Shown here: piece by piece, positions 8,905-16,890 of the stretch
How the letters are laid out: each line of letters begins with the position of its first letter
Numbering within the stretch: position 1 is the first letter of the stretch
Origin: Micromonospora sp. WMMA1363
GTDB lineage: Bacteria > Actinomycetota > Actinomycetes > Mycobacteriales > Micromonosporaceae
Direction of reading: 5' to 3'
NCBI RefSeq assembly: GCF_030345795.1
Contig: NZ_JAUALB010000001.1
Coordinates: forward strand, 186,001-250,000
DNA: 64,000 nucleotides
Position numbers and translations under genes: made by a program
Notes under the pieces: model-generated
Told to the model about the DNA's origin: nothing
The model's input: the letters and a program-made list of their open reading frames with translations, nothing else
The model's database searches: none

Positions 8905-11202
8905 TCAGGTAGTGGGCCGGAGGACCGTGAGACGTTGGGTGGCGCGGGTCAGCGCCACGTAGAGGTCGTTGCGGCCGCGGGCGGACTCACCCGTTATGCC
9001 CTGCGGGTCGACCACCAGCACCGAGTCGAACTCCAGGCCCTTGGCCTGGGCGACCGTGAGGACCACGACGCGGCTCTCCAGGTCCGGGTCGGCGCCGACG
9101 GCCGCCTCCGGAAGCGCGGACGTCAGGGCGGCACCCAACTCGTCGACCCGGGCCGCCGGCACGATGATGCCGAGGCGGCCGTCGGTGAGGGCGGCGGCTG
9201 CCCGCGCTGCCGCGTCGACCACCTCCGCCGTCAGCCGCCGTGACGGCACCGCCCGGTCGACGGGCGGCACGCCGGTGGCGCGGACCGAACGCGGCGGGCG
9301 CAGAGTCGGGTCGATCCCGGCGAGCACCTCGGCCGCCACGGACATGATCTCGGCGGGGGTTCGGTAGCTCACGGTCAGCTCCGCCAGCCGCCAGCGCTGC
9401 GCCACGTACGGCTCCAGCGCGTCCGCCCAGGACGCGGTGCCGGCCAACGCGCCGGTCTGTGCCACGTCCCCGACGATCGTCATCGACCGGCCCGGGCAAC
9501 GCCGCATCAGCAGTCGCCACGCCATTGAGGACAGCTCCTGCGCCTCGTCGACGATGACGTGGCCGAACGCCCAGGCCCGGTCGGCAGCGGCCCGTTGGGC
9601 GGTGGTCAGCCGGTCCGCCTCCTCCTGCCGTTCCAGCAGGCGGTCGGCGTCGAGTAGGTCGGTCACGCCGAGGATCTCGCCGCCGTCAGCCTCGTCCTCG
9701 ACGTCGATCGAGCGGGAGCCCCGCGCGATCTCCAGCACCCCCTCGGCGTACTCCCGTTGCAGCGCCCGGAGTCGCTCCCGGCGGGCCGCGGCGGCGCGAT
9801 CGTCCTCACCCAGCAGTTCGGCCGCCTCGTCCAGCAGCGGCACGTCGGCCGGCGTCCACCCGCCTGGTTCGCGGTGCAGCAAGGCCCGATCGACCTCGGT
9901 CAGCATCGGCGCGGCGGTGGCGATCCGGTCCGGGTCCGCGTACAGGTCGGTGAGCAGGTGTTGCGGGGTGAGCAGCGGCCAGAGCTGGTCCAGCGTCGCC
10001 CGGACCTCCGGATCCTCCCGCAGCTCGCGGCGGATCTCGGCCACGTCGGCCTCGTCGAGCAGGTTCTCCCCGCCCAACGGGTCCGCGCCGATACGCTCGG
10101 CCACCTGGGTGGCGAGCGCGTGCACGATCTCGACATCGAACAGCGCCCGGGCCAGGTTGTGCGGCCGGCCGGAGCGGCGGACCCGGTCCCGGGCCACCCG
10201 GATGGTCGCCGGGTCGAGCACCAGGATCTCCCGCTGCGGTTGCTCGATCTCCACCGGCTCGTCGGGCACCCACTGCCGGTCGCGGACGGCGGCGGCGAGC
10301 ACGTCGACCATCACCTCACGGCCCTTCAGCGCCGCCACCTCGGCGGACTCGGTACGCCGGGCGCTCACCCCGGGGAAGAGGTCAGCCTGGGTGCGCAGCA
10401 GCACCCCGGTCTCGGCCAGCGCGGGCAGCACCTGGGAGATGTAGCGCAGGAACGTGGCGTTCGGCCCGACCAACAGCACGCCCCGGGTGGAGAGCTCGCG
10501 CCGGTGGGTGTAGAGCAGGTACGCCGCGCGGTGCAGCGCCACCGCGGTCTTCCCGGTGCCCGGCCCGCCCTGTACCACCAGGACGCCCGGCAACTCCGCA
10601 CGGATGATCTGGTCCTGCTCGGCCTGGATCGTCTCCACGATGTCCCGCATCCGGCCGGTCCGGCCGGCACCGAGCGCGGCGAGCAGGGCCGCCTCACCGG
10701 TCACCTCCTCGTGCGCGGTGGGCGAGGCGGCGGCCAGGTCCAGCACCTCGTCGTTGAGCCCGACCACCTTCCGGTGCCGGGTGCGCAGGTGCCGCCGGCG
10801 GCGGACGCCCTGCGGGTTGGCGGCGGTGGCCAGGTAGAACGCCCGGGCCGCCGGCGCCCGCCAGTCGATGAGCAGCGGGTCGTAGCCGCCGCTGGTGTCG
10901 AAGATGCCGATCCGGCCGATGTAGTGCCGCGCGTCGTCGTCGGTGTCCAACCGGCCGAAACACAGCCCGTTCTCCACCGCGGAGAACTGCTCCACCTGTT
11001 CGTCGTACATCCGCACCGCGCCGTCGCGCTGGGAGCGGGCCTGGAGGGTGCCGCCCGGGTTTCGCAGCTCCTCGGCCAGCCGCCGGGACGCCTGCTCGCG
11101 CAGCCCGTCCAGCCGGTCGTACAGCATCGAGACGTACTCCTGCTCGTGCCCGATCTCGTCGTCCGTGGGCAGAGCACCGAAATCGCCGGAGTGCCTTGAC
11201 AA
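8905..11202 (-). CDS. HelD/HelR-like superfamily 1 helicase, RNA polymerase-associated type
   Basis: A UvrD/Rep-like ATPase of the HelD/HelR group, which clear stalled or rifampicin-blocked RNA polymerase in Gram-positive bacteria. Visible: N-terminal EQEYVSMLYDRLDGLREQ typical of the family, Walker A GGPGTGKTA (about residues 212-219), Walker B DEAQEL, GDVAQTG, VSYRTPAEI, the AQAKGLEFDSV motif and the C-terminal NDLYVALTRATQRL. I set the start at the TTG at 11200-11202, which has GGGAGA 4 bases upstream and gives 765 residues. An upstream TTG at 11307 would add 35 residues with no family match. Whether it is HelD-like or rifampicin-inducible HelR cannot be decided here. Its 5' end is overlapped by an oppositely directed promoter (see 11196-11225). 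Confidence 0.88.
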   Translation of the reverse strand: MSRHSGDFGALPTDDEIGHEQEYVSMLYDRLDGLREQASRRLAEELRNPGGTLQARSQRDGAVRMYDEQVEQFSAVENGLCFGRLDTDDDARHYIGRIGIFDTSGGYDPLLIDWRAPAARAFYLATAANPQGVRRRRHLRTRHRKVVGLNDEVLDLAAASPTAHEEVTGEAALLAALGAGRTGRMRDIVETIQAEQDQIIRAELPGVLVVQGGPGTGKTAVALHRAAYLLYTHRRELSTRGVLLVGPNATFLRYISQVLPALAETGVLLRTQADLFPGVSARRTESAEVAALKGREVMVDVLAAAVRDRQWVPDEPVEIEQPQREILVLDPATIRVARDRVRRSGRPHNLARALFDVEIVHALATQVAERIGADPLGGENLLDEADVAEIRRELREDPEVRATLDQLWPLLTPQHLLTDLYADPDRIATAAPMLTEVDRALLHREPGGWTPADVPLLDEAAELLGEDDRAAAARRERLRALQREYAEGVLEIARGSRSIDVEDEADGGEILGVTDLLDADRLLERQEEADRLTTAQRAAADRAWAFGHVIVDEAQELSSMAWRLLMRRCPGRSMTIVGDVAQTGALAGTASWADALEPYVAQRWRLAELTVSYRTPAEIMSVAAEVLAGIDPTLRPPRSVRATGVPPVDRAVPSRRLTAEVVDAAARAAAALTDGRLGIIVPAARVDELGAALTSALPEAAVGADPDLESRVVVLTVAQAKGLEFDSVLVVDPQGITGESARGRNDLYVALTRATQRLTVLRPTT

Positions 11203-11225
11203 GCCGTCTCCCAATTGGCTAGTAT
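11196..11225 (+). promoter_or_regulatory. Strong sigma70-type promoter, antisense to the helicase start
   Basis: On the plus strand TTGACA (11196-11201) is followed after 18 bases by TAGTAT (11220-11225), a near-consensus housekeeping promoter that is rare in such GC-rich DNA. The -35 hexamer lies inside the imperfect palindrome GCCTTGACAAGCC (11193-11205), a possible operator. The predicted start near 11231 falls directly before a hairpin with a T tract. Its direction is opposite to the helicase gene. Confidence 0.55.
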
Positions 11226-11232
11226 TCTTTTC

Positions 11233-11259
11233 AGAGCGGCCATTGAGCCGTTCTTTTTT
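11233..11259 (+). terminator. Intrinsic terminator with T tract, immediately after the promoter
   Basis: Bases 11233-11240 (AGAGCGGC) pair with 11247-11254 (GCCGTTCT, one G-T wobble) around a 6-base loop, followed by TTTTT at 11255-11259. T tracts are uncommon in this genome. Together with the promoter at 11196-11225 it predicts a transcript of only about 28 nucleotides. Confidence 0.55.
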
Positions 11260-11385
11260 GTTGCTCTCGAACTGAGAAAGATACCGCGCAGCGACCCGCC
11301 GACCCAATCACATCGGCTCGCCTGGTGAGTCCTTGGCGGATCAGCGGCGCGGCGAGCAGGCGCGTCGCGGGCGCCCGGGCCCGGT

Positions 11386-11440
11386 CACCCGCGACGAGTC
11401 GGGGCCCGCGCGACGCGCGGGCCCCGACTCGTCGCGGGTG
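11386..11440 (-). terminator. 27-bp perfect inverted repeat terminator
   Basis: Arms at 11386-11412 and 11414-11440 are perfectly complementary around a single central base, giving a stem of about 25 bp. It starts 4 bases beyond the stop of the minus-strand envelope gene, so it most likely terminates that gene and also insulates the helicase promoter region. Confidence 0.85.
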
Positions 11441-11444
11441 AAAC

Positions 11445-12527
11445 TCAGTCTTGGGCCACCTCGTAAAGCCGCTCCGGGGTCACCGCCCCGGCGATCAGGC
11501 GGCCGTCGTCGGTCAGCAGCGCGGTCACCAAGTCGCTGCGGAACAGCCGGCCGCTGCCCCAGTCACCGCTGACCGCCGGCAACTGTCCGGCCAGCCCGCC
11601 CAGGTCCGGCCGGTCCGCCGAGGCGTCACTGCGAGCCGCGTCGTCGACCCGCACGACCACCACCGTGGTCCAGCCCTCGCCGACCGTACGAACGTCCGGG
11701 CGCTCGCCGTCCGCCGGCTTCTCCAGTGTCTCCGGGCGGGCCCGCCCGGCCCCCTCCTCGGTGATCTTCACCCCCGGCGGCGGGTTGAAGGTGAACTGGT
11801 CGGCGTCCGGCCGGGCGTAGTCGACCTGGGTGAACGCCACCTCGAACGCGGGCCGGTCGCCGCCGTCGGCGAACACCTCGAACCGCAACGGCAGGTGCTC
11901 GGTCGCGTCGATGGCGATCCGTACCTGGTGCACCAGGGAAGCGGCGTCGCGCGGCGTGAGCACCAGCTCGTACGCGTTCCGCCCGGCCACCGTGGCGGCC
12001 CGACCGACGCTCACCTCGGTGGTCGGGTCGATGGCCTTGAGAGCGGCGTCGGCGGCCTCCTGCGGGGTCGCCGGCACCTCCGGCGGGGCGTCGTGTCCCC
12101 GCTGCTCGGGCAGCGTGCGGTGGGTAGCCGTGTTGGTCCCGCTGCGCCACGTCCACAGGTCACGCCCGTTGCGGACGATGTCCCGCTCGCCGAGCGTGTC
12201 GACCAGCGCGACCCGCTGCCGGTCCGGCCCCGAGTGCCAGACCCGCAGGGTGTGGGTGCCGGTCAGCAGATCGGCCGGGCCATCACCGGCGACCAGCCCG
12301 GCGATCGGCGGCAGACCCAGCTCGGCGCGCTGCACGACGGTGCCGGAGAAGCCGTCGTGACGGGCGGTTTGCAGGTCGACCAGGAGTTGGGCGACGGTGC
12401 GGGGCGGCAGGCTGGGCTCGGCCTGGGCGGCGAACCTGCCGATCGCGGCACCCCCGCCGACGACGATCACAACGGCGGTCACCGGGACCAGCCAGCGCAG
12501 GGCGGGACGGCTTGTCAGGACAGACAT
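11445..12527 (-). CDS. LolA/RseB-like envelope protein
   Basis: A 360-residue protein with an N-terminal membrane anchor or signal (WLVPVTAVVIVVGGGAAIGR) and an extracellular domain resembling the LolA/RseB beta-half-barrel: GFSGTVVQRAELGLP early on, GRDLWTW in the middle, and the DYARPDADQFTFNPPPGVKI phrase before a Pro/Glu-rich linker and C-terminal region. Such actinobacterial proteins are thought to sense or carry lipids at the cell surface. The ATG at 12525-12527 has an AGGAGGTG site. It diverges from the OmpR/histidine kinase pair with about 100 bases between, so the kinase pair may control it. No lipobox cysteine is seen. Confidence 0.8.
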   Translation of the reverse strand: MSVLTSRPALRWLVPVTAVVIVVGGGAAIGRFAAQAEPSLPPRTVAQLLVDLQTARHDGFSGTVVQRAELGLPPIAGLVAGDGPADLLTGTHTLRVWHSGPDRQRVALVDTLGERDIVRNGRDLWTWRSGTNTATHRTLPEQRGHDAPPEVPATPQEAADAALKAIDPTTEVSVGRAATVAGRNAYELVLTPRDAASLVHQVRIAIDATEHLPLRFEVFADGGDRPAFEVAFTQVDYARPDADQFTFNPPPGVKITEEGAGRARPETLEKPADGERPDVRTVGEGWTTVVVVRVDDAARSDASADRPDLGGLAGQLPAVSGDWGSGRLFRSDLVTALLTDDGRLIAGAVTPERLYEVAQD

Positions 12528-12625
12528 GGTGTGGCACCTCCTGCCGACCATCCTGCCCGCACCACCCTGTGAGCGTGCTGAGGACAGCGGACCGGGCACG
12601 GGCGCCGGGGTGGCACCCTTGACCT

Positions 12626-13282
12626 GTGCGGTTGCTGGTGGTGGAGGACGAGGCCCGGTTGGCGTCCGCCCTGCGGCGCGGGCTCCAGGCGGAGGGGTTC
12701 GCCGTCGACGTGGCGGCGACCGGCCCGGCGGGCCTGGACGCCGCCCGCCACGGCGACTACGACGCGATGATCCTCGACGTGATGCTGCCCGGCCTCTCCG
12801 GCTACGAGTTGGTGCGCCGGCTGCGGGCCGAGCGTCGGTGGCTGCCGGTGCTCATGCTGTCGGCCAAGGACGGCGAATACGACCAGGCCGACGGGCTGGA
12901 CTGCGGCGCAGACGACTATCTGACCAAGCCCTTCTCGTACGTGGTTCTGCTGGCCCGGCTGCGCGCGCTGCTGCGCCGCGGTGCCCCGCAGCGGCCGACC
13001 GTGCTGGCCGTCGGCGACCTACGACTGGACCCGGCACGGCGGCGGGTGACCAGGGACGGCGCGGAGGTGGCGCTGACCGCCCGGGAGTTCGCGGTGCTCG
13101 ACTACCTGATGCGCCGCCCAGGCCAGGTGGTCTCCAAGACCGAACTGCTCGACCACGTGTGGGACGCCGCCGTGGACACCGCCCCGAACACGGTGGAGGT
13201 CTACGTGGGCTACCTGCGCCGCAAGCTCGGTCGGGAACGCCTGGAGACGGTCCGCGGCGTCGGCTACCGGCTCGCCACGTGA
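12626..13282 (+). CDS. OmpR-family response regulator
   Basis: A 218-residue regulator: receiver domain with VVEDEARLASAL, phospho-acceptor Asp51 in MILDVMLPG and Lys in LTKPF, then a C-terminal winged helix with VALTAREFAVLDYLM and the recognition-helix region NTVEVYVGYLRRKLG. The start is GTG at 12626. It overlaps the following kinase by 4 bases (GTGA), indicating translational coupling. The adjacent divergent envelope gene is a likely target. Confidence 0.95.
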   Translation: MRLLVVEDEARLASALRRGLQAEGFAVDVAATGPAGLDAARHGDYDAMILDVMLPGLSGYELVRRLRAERRWLPVLMLSAKDGEYDQADGLDCGADDYLTKPFSYVVLLARLRALLRRGAPQRPTVLAVGDLRLDPARRRVTRDGAEVALTAREFAVLDYLMRRPGQVVSKTELLDHVWDAAVDTAPNTVEVYVGYLRRKLGRERLETVRGVGYRLAT

Positions 13283-14748
13283 CCCGGGAGGGAAGGGCCC
13301 CCGCCCGTCGCCTCCGGCCGGGGAAGGGCCCCGGTGGACCCGGCTTGACCCGGGCGCTCGTCTGGCACCGGCGACCGTGGGCCGCCCTCGGCCTGCGCGG
13401 CCGGCTGATGGTGATCGGGGTGCTCGGCGTGTCCGCGGGCCTCGCGGTCGGCGGCCTGGTGTTGCTCGTGGTGCTCAACTGGGCCCTGCACCGCAACGTG
13501 GACACCGAGGCGCTGCGTACCGCCGACGCGATCGCACTGCTCGCCGCGGAGGACGCCCTGCCCGACCCGCTGCCCGTGGCGGGCGGGCAGACCCGGGTCC
13601 AGGTGGTCGACGCGGCGGGGCGGGTCCGGGCTGCCTCGATCGACGCCGATCGACTCGTGCCAATGGTCCGGCCCGAGCGCCTCGACCCGGGCGCGCGGCA
13701 ACGACTCACCGTTGCGGGCGAGCGGATCGGCCTGACCGGGCCGGTCCGGATGGTGGCCGTGCCCGCCGGCACCGACACCGACCCGCTCACCGTGCTGGTG
13801 GCCCGGTCGCTGGCGGACGTACGGCAGAGCGCGCACGTCCTGCGGACCGTCCTGCTGGTCAGCTTCCCGCTGCTGGTGGCGGTGCTTGCCGCCGTGGCCT
13901 GGCGGGTGGTCGGCGCCACCCTACGACCGGTGGAGGCGCTGCGTCGGGGCGCCGAGGAGATCACCGGGCGGAACGGGGGCGGGAGGCTACCGGTACCGGC
14001 GTCCCGGGACGAGATCCACCGGCTCGCGGCCACGCTCAACGACATGCTGGGCCGGCTGGAGTCGGCCCGTGCCCGCCAGCGGGCGTTTGTCGCCGACGCC
14101 GCGCACGAGCTGCGTAGCCCGCTGACCAACATCCGCACCGAGTTGGAGGTCGCGCGGCGGCTGGGGGACCGGACCGACTGGCCGGCGGTGTCGGCGGACC
14201 TGCTCACCGACACCGAGCGGCTCGGTCGGCTCGTCGACAATCTGCTGCTGCTCGCCCGCCTCGACGAGGCACCGCCTCGACGCGCCACCGGTCCGGTCGA
14301 ACTGGGTGGGTTGCTCACCGCGGTGGCCGCCCGGTATCCGACACCCCCGGTCGAGGTGCTGACACCCCGGGAACCGTTGTGGGCCGACGGTGATCCGGAC
14401 CAGCTGCACCGGGTGCTGACCAACCTGGTCGACAACGCCGTTCGGCACGCACGTACCCGGGTCGTGCTCGCCACCGAGCCGGACGGGACCGCGTACCACC
14501 GGGTGACGGTGACCGACGACGGGCCGGGCATCCCGGTCGTGGACCGGGAGCGGGTCTTCGGCCGGTTCACCCGACTGGACCCGGCGCGCGACCGGGACGC
14601 CGGCGGAGCCGGCCTGGGCCTGGCCATCGTGCGTGAGCTGGTCCACCGGGCCGGTGGGCGGATCGAGCTCGGCGACGCGGACCCGTGGCCGGGGCTGCGG
14701 GTCCGGCTGCTGCTGCCGGCCCTTCTCGAGGAGGCCGATCCGGGCTGA
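13279..14748 (+). CDS. Membrane sensor histidine kinase
   Basis: A 489-residue kinase starting at the GTG that overlaps the regulator stop. A first membrane segment (about residues 43-66) is followed by an extracytoplasmic loop of about 120 residues, a second membrane segment near 195, a HAMP linker, the HisKA box AHELRSPLTNIRTELE with phospho-acceptor His276, and the ATPase domain: N box NLVDNAVRHA, DDGPGI, FGRFTRLD and GGAGLGLAI. It partners the OmpR regulator just upstream. The ligand is not evident. An alternative TTG start near 13345 would shorten the N-terminus. Confidence 0.93.
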   Translation: MTREGRAPARRLRPGKGPGGPGLTRALVWHRRPWAALGLRGRLMVIGVLGVSAGLAVGGLVLLVVLNWALHRNVDTEALRTADAIALLAAEDALPDPLPVAGGQTRVQVVDAAGRVRAASIDADRLVPMVRPERLDPGARQRLTVAGERIGLTGPVRMVAVPAGTDTDPLTVLVARSLADVRQSAHVLRTVLLVSFPLLVAVLAAVAWRVVGATLRPVEALRRGAEEITGRNGGGRLPVPASRDEIHRLAATLNDMLGRLESARARQRAFVADAAHELRSPLTNIRTELEVARRLGDRTDWPAVSADLLTDTERLGRLVDNLLLLARLDEAPPRRATGPVELGGLLTAVAARYPTPPVEVLTPREPLWADGDPDQLHRVLTNLVDNAVRHARTRVVLATEPDGTAYHRVTVTDDGPGIPVVDRERVFGRFTRLDPARDRDAGGAGLGLAIVRELVHRAGGRIELGDADPWPGLRVRLLLPALLEEADPG

Positions 14749-14857
14749 CCGCTCGGGGCGCCCGGCGGGACGCCCCAGGCCGGCGCCAGCATCACCCCGG
14801 CCGTCGTTCGGGGCACTGACCTGGCCCGGACACCGGCGATGTCCCTGGCCGACCCCC

Positions 14858-14917
14858 CTAGCCGCGGTCCGTGCAGACTAGCCGCGGTCCGTGCAGACTA
14901 GCCGCGGTCCGTGCAGA
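14858..14917. repeat. 20-bp tandem repeat, three copies, spanning a stop codon
   Basis: Three identical copies of CTAGCCGCGGTCCGTGCAGA lie at 14858-14877, 14878-14897 and 14898-14917. Read on the minus strand, each encodes the end CTDRG-stop in some frame. The copy at 14898 contains the actual TAG stop of the TPR-FN3 gene; the other two lie just downstream and are duplicates of the gene end. Confidence 0.95.
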
Positions 14918-16736
14918 CCTGCTTCGACCGGGCGATCGTGTCGGTCGACCAGACCACCGCCACCGTGAAGCAGTAGTCGGTGCTGCGGTTCAGGCCGTAC
15001 ACGACGAAATCGGTGGTGCCGGCGGGCAGGTTCGCGAAAGCGGTCTGCTGCTGCCCGGCCCGGCCACCGGAGATGACCACCGGTCCCTCGCCGCCGGCCG
15101 GGTAGGTCCAACGCAACGTCACGTTGTCGCTGCCGTCTCGCAAGATCAACGCCCCGGGCGGGGTGCCGGGTGAGGCCGCCACCGTGGTCGCGGGCGTACT
15201 CCGGCCCGTGGTCGGGGCCGGCGTGCCGGTGGCGTGCCCCGAACTGTTGGTGACCGCTGGCGGCGCGCCGTCGAACCGGGACACTCCGGCGATCACCGCG
15301 GCCGTGCCGAGCAGCACCACCGCGACTCCGCCCACGACGAGCGGCAACAGCCGGTTGGCCGGTGGGGGTGCTGGACGGTGCACCGGTACGGGCAGCAGCC
15401 GGGACGGCTGGTACGGCGGGTCGTCGGGCACCGCGTGGTGCGCTACCCGGTGCACGCCGGCGGCCTCCTCCGCGCCGGTGAGGGGTAGCACCGACGGGGG
15501 AACGGCGGTGGCCCGTTCCGCGGCCGGCGTGCCGGGTCGCCAAAGCTCGTCGGTGTCGGGTTCGCCGGCCCAACCGTGGCTGGTTGCGGGCGGCCAACCG
15601 TGGCTGGTTGCGGGCGGCCAACCGTCGTTGGTGTCGGTGCCGGTCCACGAGTGGTCGGCGGCGTCGCCGCCGGGTGGCCGGTAGCCTCCGCTGTCCTGCT
15701 CGGGACGCCAGGTATCGCCACCGGGTTCCTGCTCGGGTCGCCAGGTCTCGTCGGTGATGTCGGGCCCGGTGTCCCATGCCTCGCCGGCGACCGGCGTACC
15801 TCCGGCCGCTCCGTCCAGCGGCTGACGGGGCGTCGGGACCGACGGTGGCGGCGCGTACCCGGCCGCGGGGTGCTCCACCACGTCGGGCCCGTCCAGGCCC
15901 GGCTCAGCCGGGGCGTACGGGCCGGCAGGCCGGTAGCCGGGCTGCGACGGGTGGTACGGGGAGTGCTGCGGCTCGTCGCCGGGTGGGGGCGTGCGGGCGG
16001 TCGGCACGATCGGCGTCTCCCGGCCGACGGGCATTGTGTCGGTGCAGGTGTGGTCCGGGCTTGCCGCTGCCCGCGTGAGCGCGGTCACCTGCCCGGTGAG
16101 CGGGTCGTCCGGGGGTAGGTGCCGGTGGCACAGCTCCTCGGCGAGGGCGAGATCGTCGTGGGCCTCAGCGAACCGGCCGCAGTCGCGCCGCATCGCGCCG
16201 AGCCGGGCGAGCATCTTGATGCCGCTGGGGTACCCGTCGCCGTACACCTCGCGGTGCAGCTCCCAGGCGTCGGCCAGCCGATCGCGGGCGACCTGGCACT
16301 GGCCGCGCGCGTATTCCACAGTGGCGAGGTCGGCGTGCGCGGCGAGGACACGTCGGGACTCGGGACCGTCCAGGGCGGTCAGCTCGAGGATGACCATCTG
16401 GTAGAGCCGTGCCGCGCGGGACCAACTGCCGACCCGGTGCAGCACCGCGGCGAGAGCGGCGGCGGCGGCCACGGTGCGCTCGTCGGAGCGGCCGTGCAGC
16501 CGGGTGGTGGCCGCGTACGCGTAGGCGGCCCAGCCCCGGGCGGCCTGCGGGTCGCCGAGCGCCACCAGCACCCTGGCCTGCAGGCTCGCCGCCTCGGCCA
16601 GCTCCGGGGTGGCATTGGCGGGGCGTGGATCGACGTCGGTAAGCGCGTCGGCGAGCAGCCGCCGGGCGCCGGCGAGGTCGCCGGTGGACACCAGGTGGTG
16701 CGCATGGTCAGCGAGGTCACCGAAGCCGGAGGGCAC
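14898..16736 (-). CDS. TPR protein with membrane anchor and C-terminal FN3-like domain
   Basis: A 612-residue protein. The N-terminal 230 residues are helical repeats of the tetratricopeptide type (DLAGARRLLADAL, SWSRAARLYQMVI, GRFAEAHDDLALAEEL). A long Pro/Gly/Asp-rich region follows, with the short internal repeat GWPPATSHGWPPATSHGW. A membrane helix lies at about 464-486 (LPLVVGGVAVVLLGTAAVIA). After a Thr/Pro linker comes a fibronectin-III-like domain (VTLRWTYPAGGEGPVVISGG, FVVYGLNRSTDYCFTVAVVW). Topology should be TPR inside, FN3 outside. The start is GTG at 16734-16736 with only a weak ribosome site. The stop lies in a 20-bp tandem repeat. No known partner; function unknown. Confidence 0.78.
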   Translation of the reverse strand: MPSGFGDLADHAHHLVSTGDLAGARRLLADALTDVDPRPANATPELAEAASLQARVLVALGDPQAARGWAAYAYAATTRLHGRSDERTVAAAAALAAVLHRVGSWSRAARLYQMVILELTALDGPESRRVLAAHADLATVEYARGQCQVARDRLADAWELHREVYGDGYPSGIKMLARLGAMRRDCGRFAEAHDDLALAEELCHRHLPPDDPLTGQVTALTRAAASPDHTCTDTMPVGRETPIVPTARTPPPGDEPQHSPYHPSQPGYRPAGPYAPAEPGLDGPDVVEHPAAGYAPPPSVPTPRQPLDGAAGGTPVAGEAWDTGPDITDETWRPEQEPGGDTWRPEQDSGGYRPPGGDAADHSWTGTDTNDGWPPATSHGWPPATSHGWAGEPDTDELWRPGTPAAERATAVPPSVLPLTGAEEAAGVHRVAHHAVPDDPPYQPSRLLPVPVHRPAPPPANRLLPLVVGGVAVVLLGTAAVIAGVSRFDGAPPAVTNSSGHATGTPAPTTGRSTPATTVAASPGTPPGALILRDGSDNVTLRWTYPAGGEGPVVISGGRAGQQQTAFANLPAGTTDFVVYGLNRSTDYCFTVAVVWSTDTIARSKQVCTDRG

Positions 16737-16890
16737 GCCCCATCGTGCTCATCCGACAACGGTATGTACAAGTCCCGCGCCGGTCAGGTTTCCTGGAGAT
16801 GGTCCACCTGGGCTCGCCGATCAGGCGCAGCCGCGGTCCGTCTGTCACCAACCCGAACTTCCGGTCGACGGAGTGGGGTAGAAAGCGGGT

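Noticed and set aside
8905..11307. Helicase start at the upstream TTG (11305-11307)
   Set aside because: The extra 35 residues have no family match; the TTG at 11202 has GGGAGA upstream and fits the family N-terminus better.
12397..14748. A single 783-codon frame spanning the response regulator and kinase
   Set aside because: Only the part after 13279 (kinase) makes sense; before it the response regulator is read in another frame with clear motifs.
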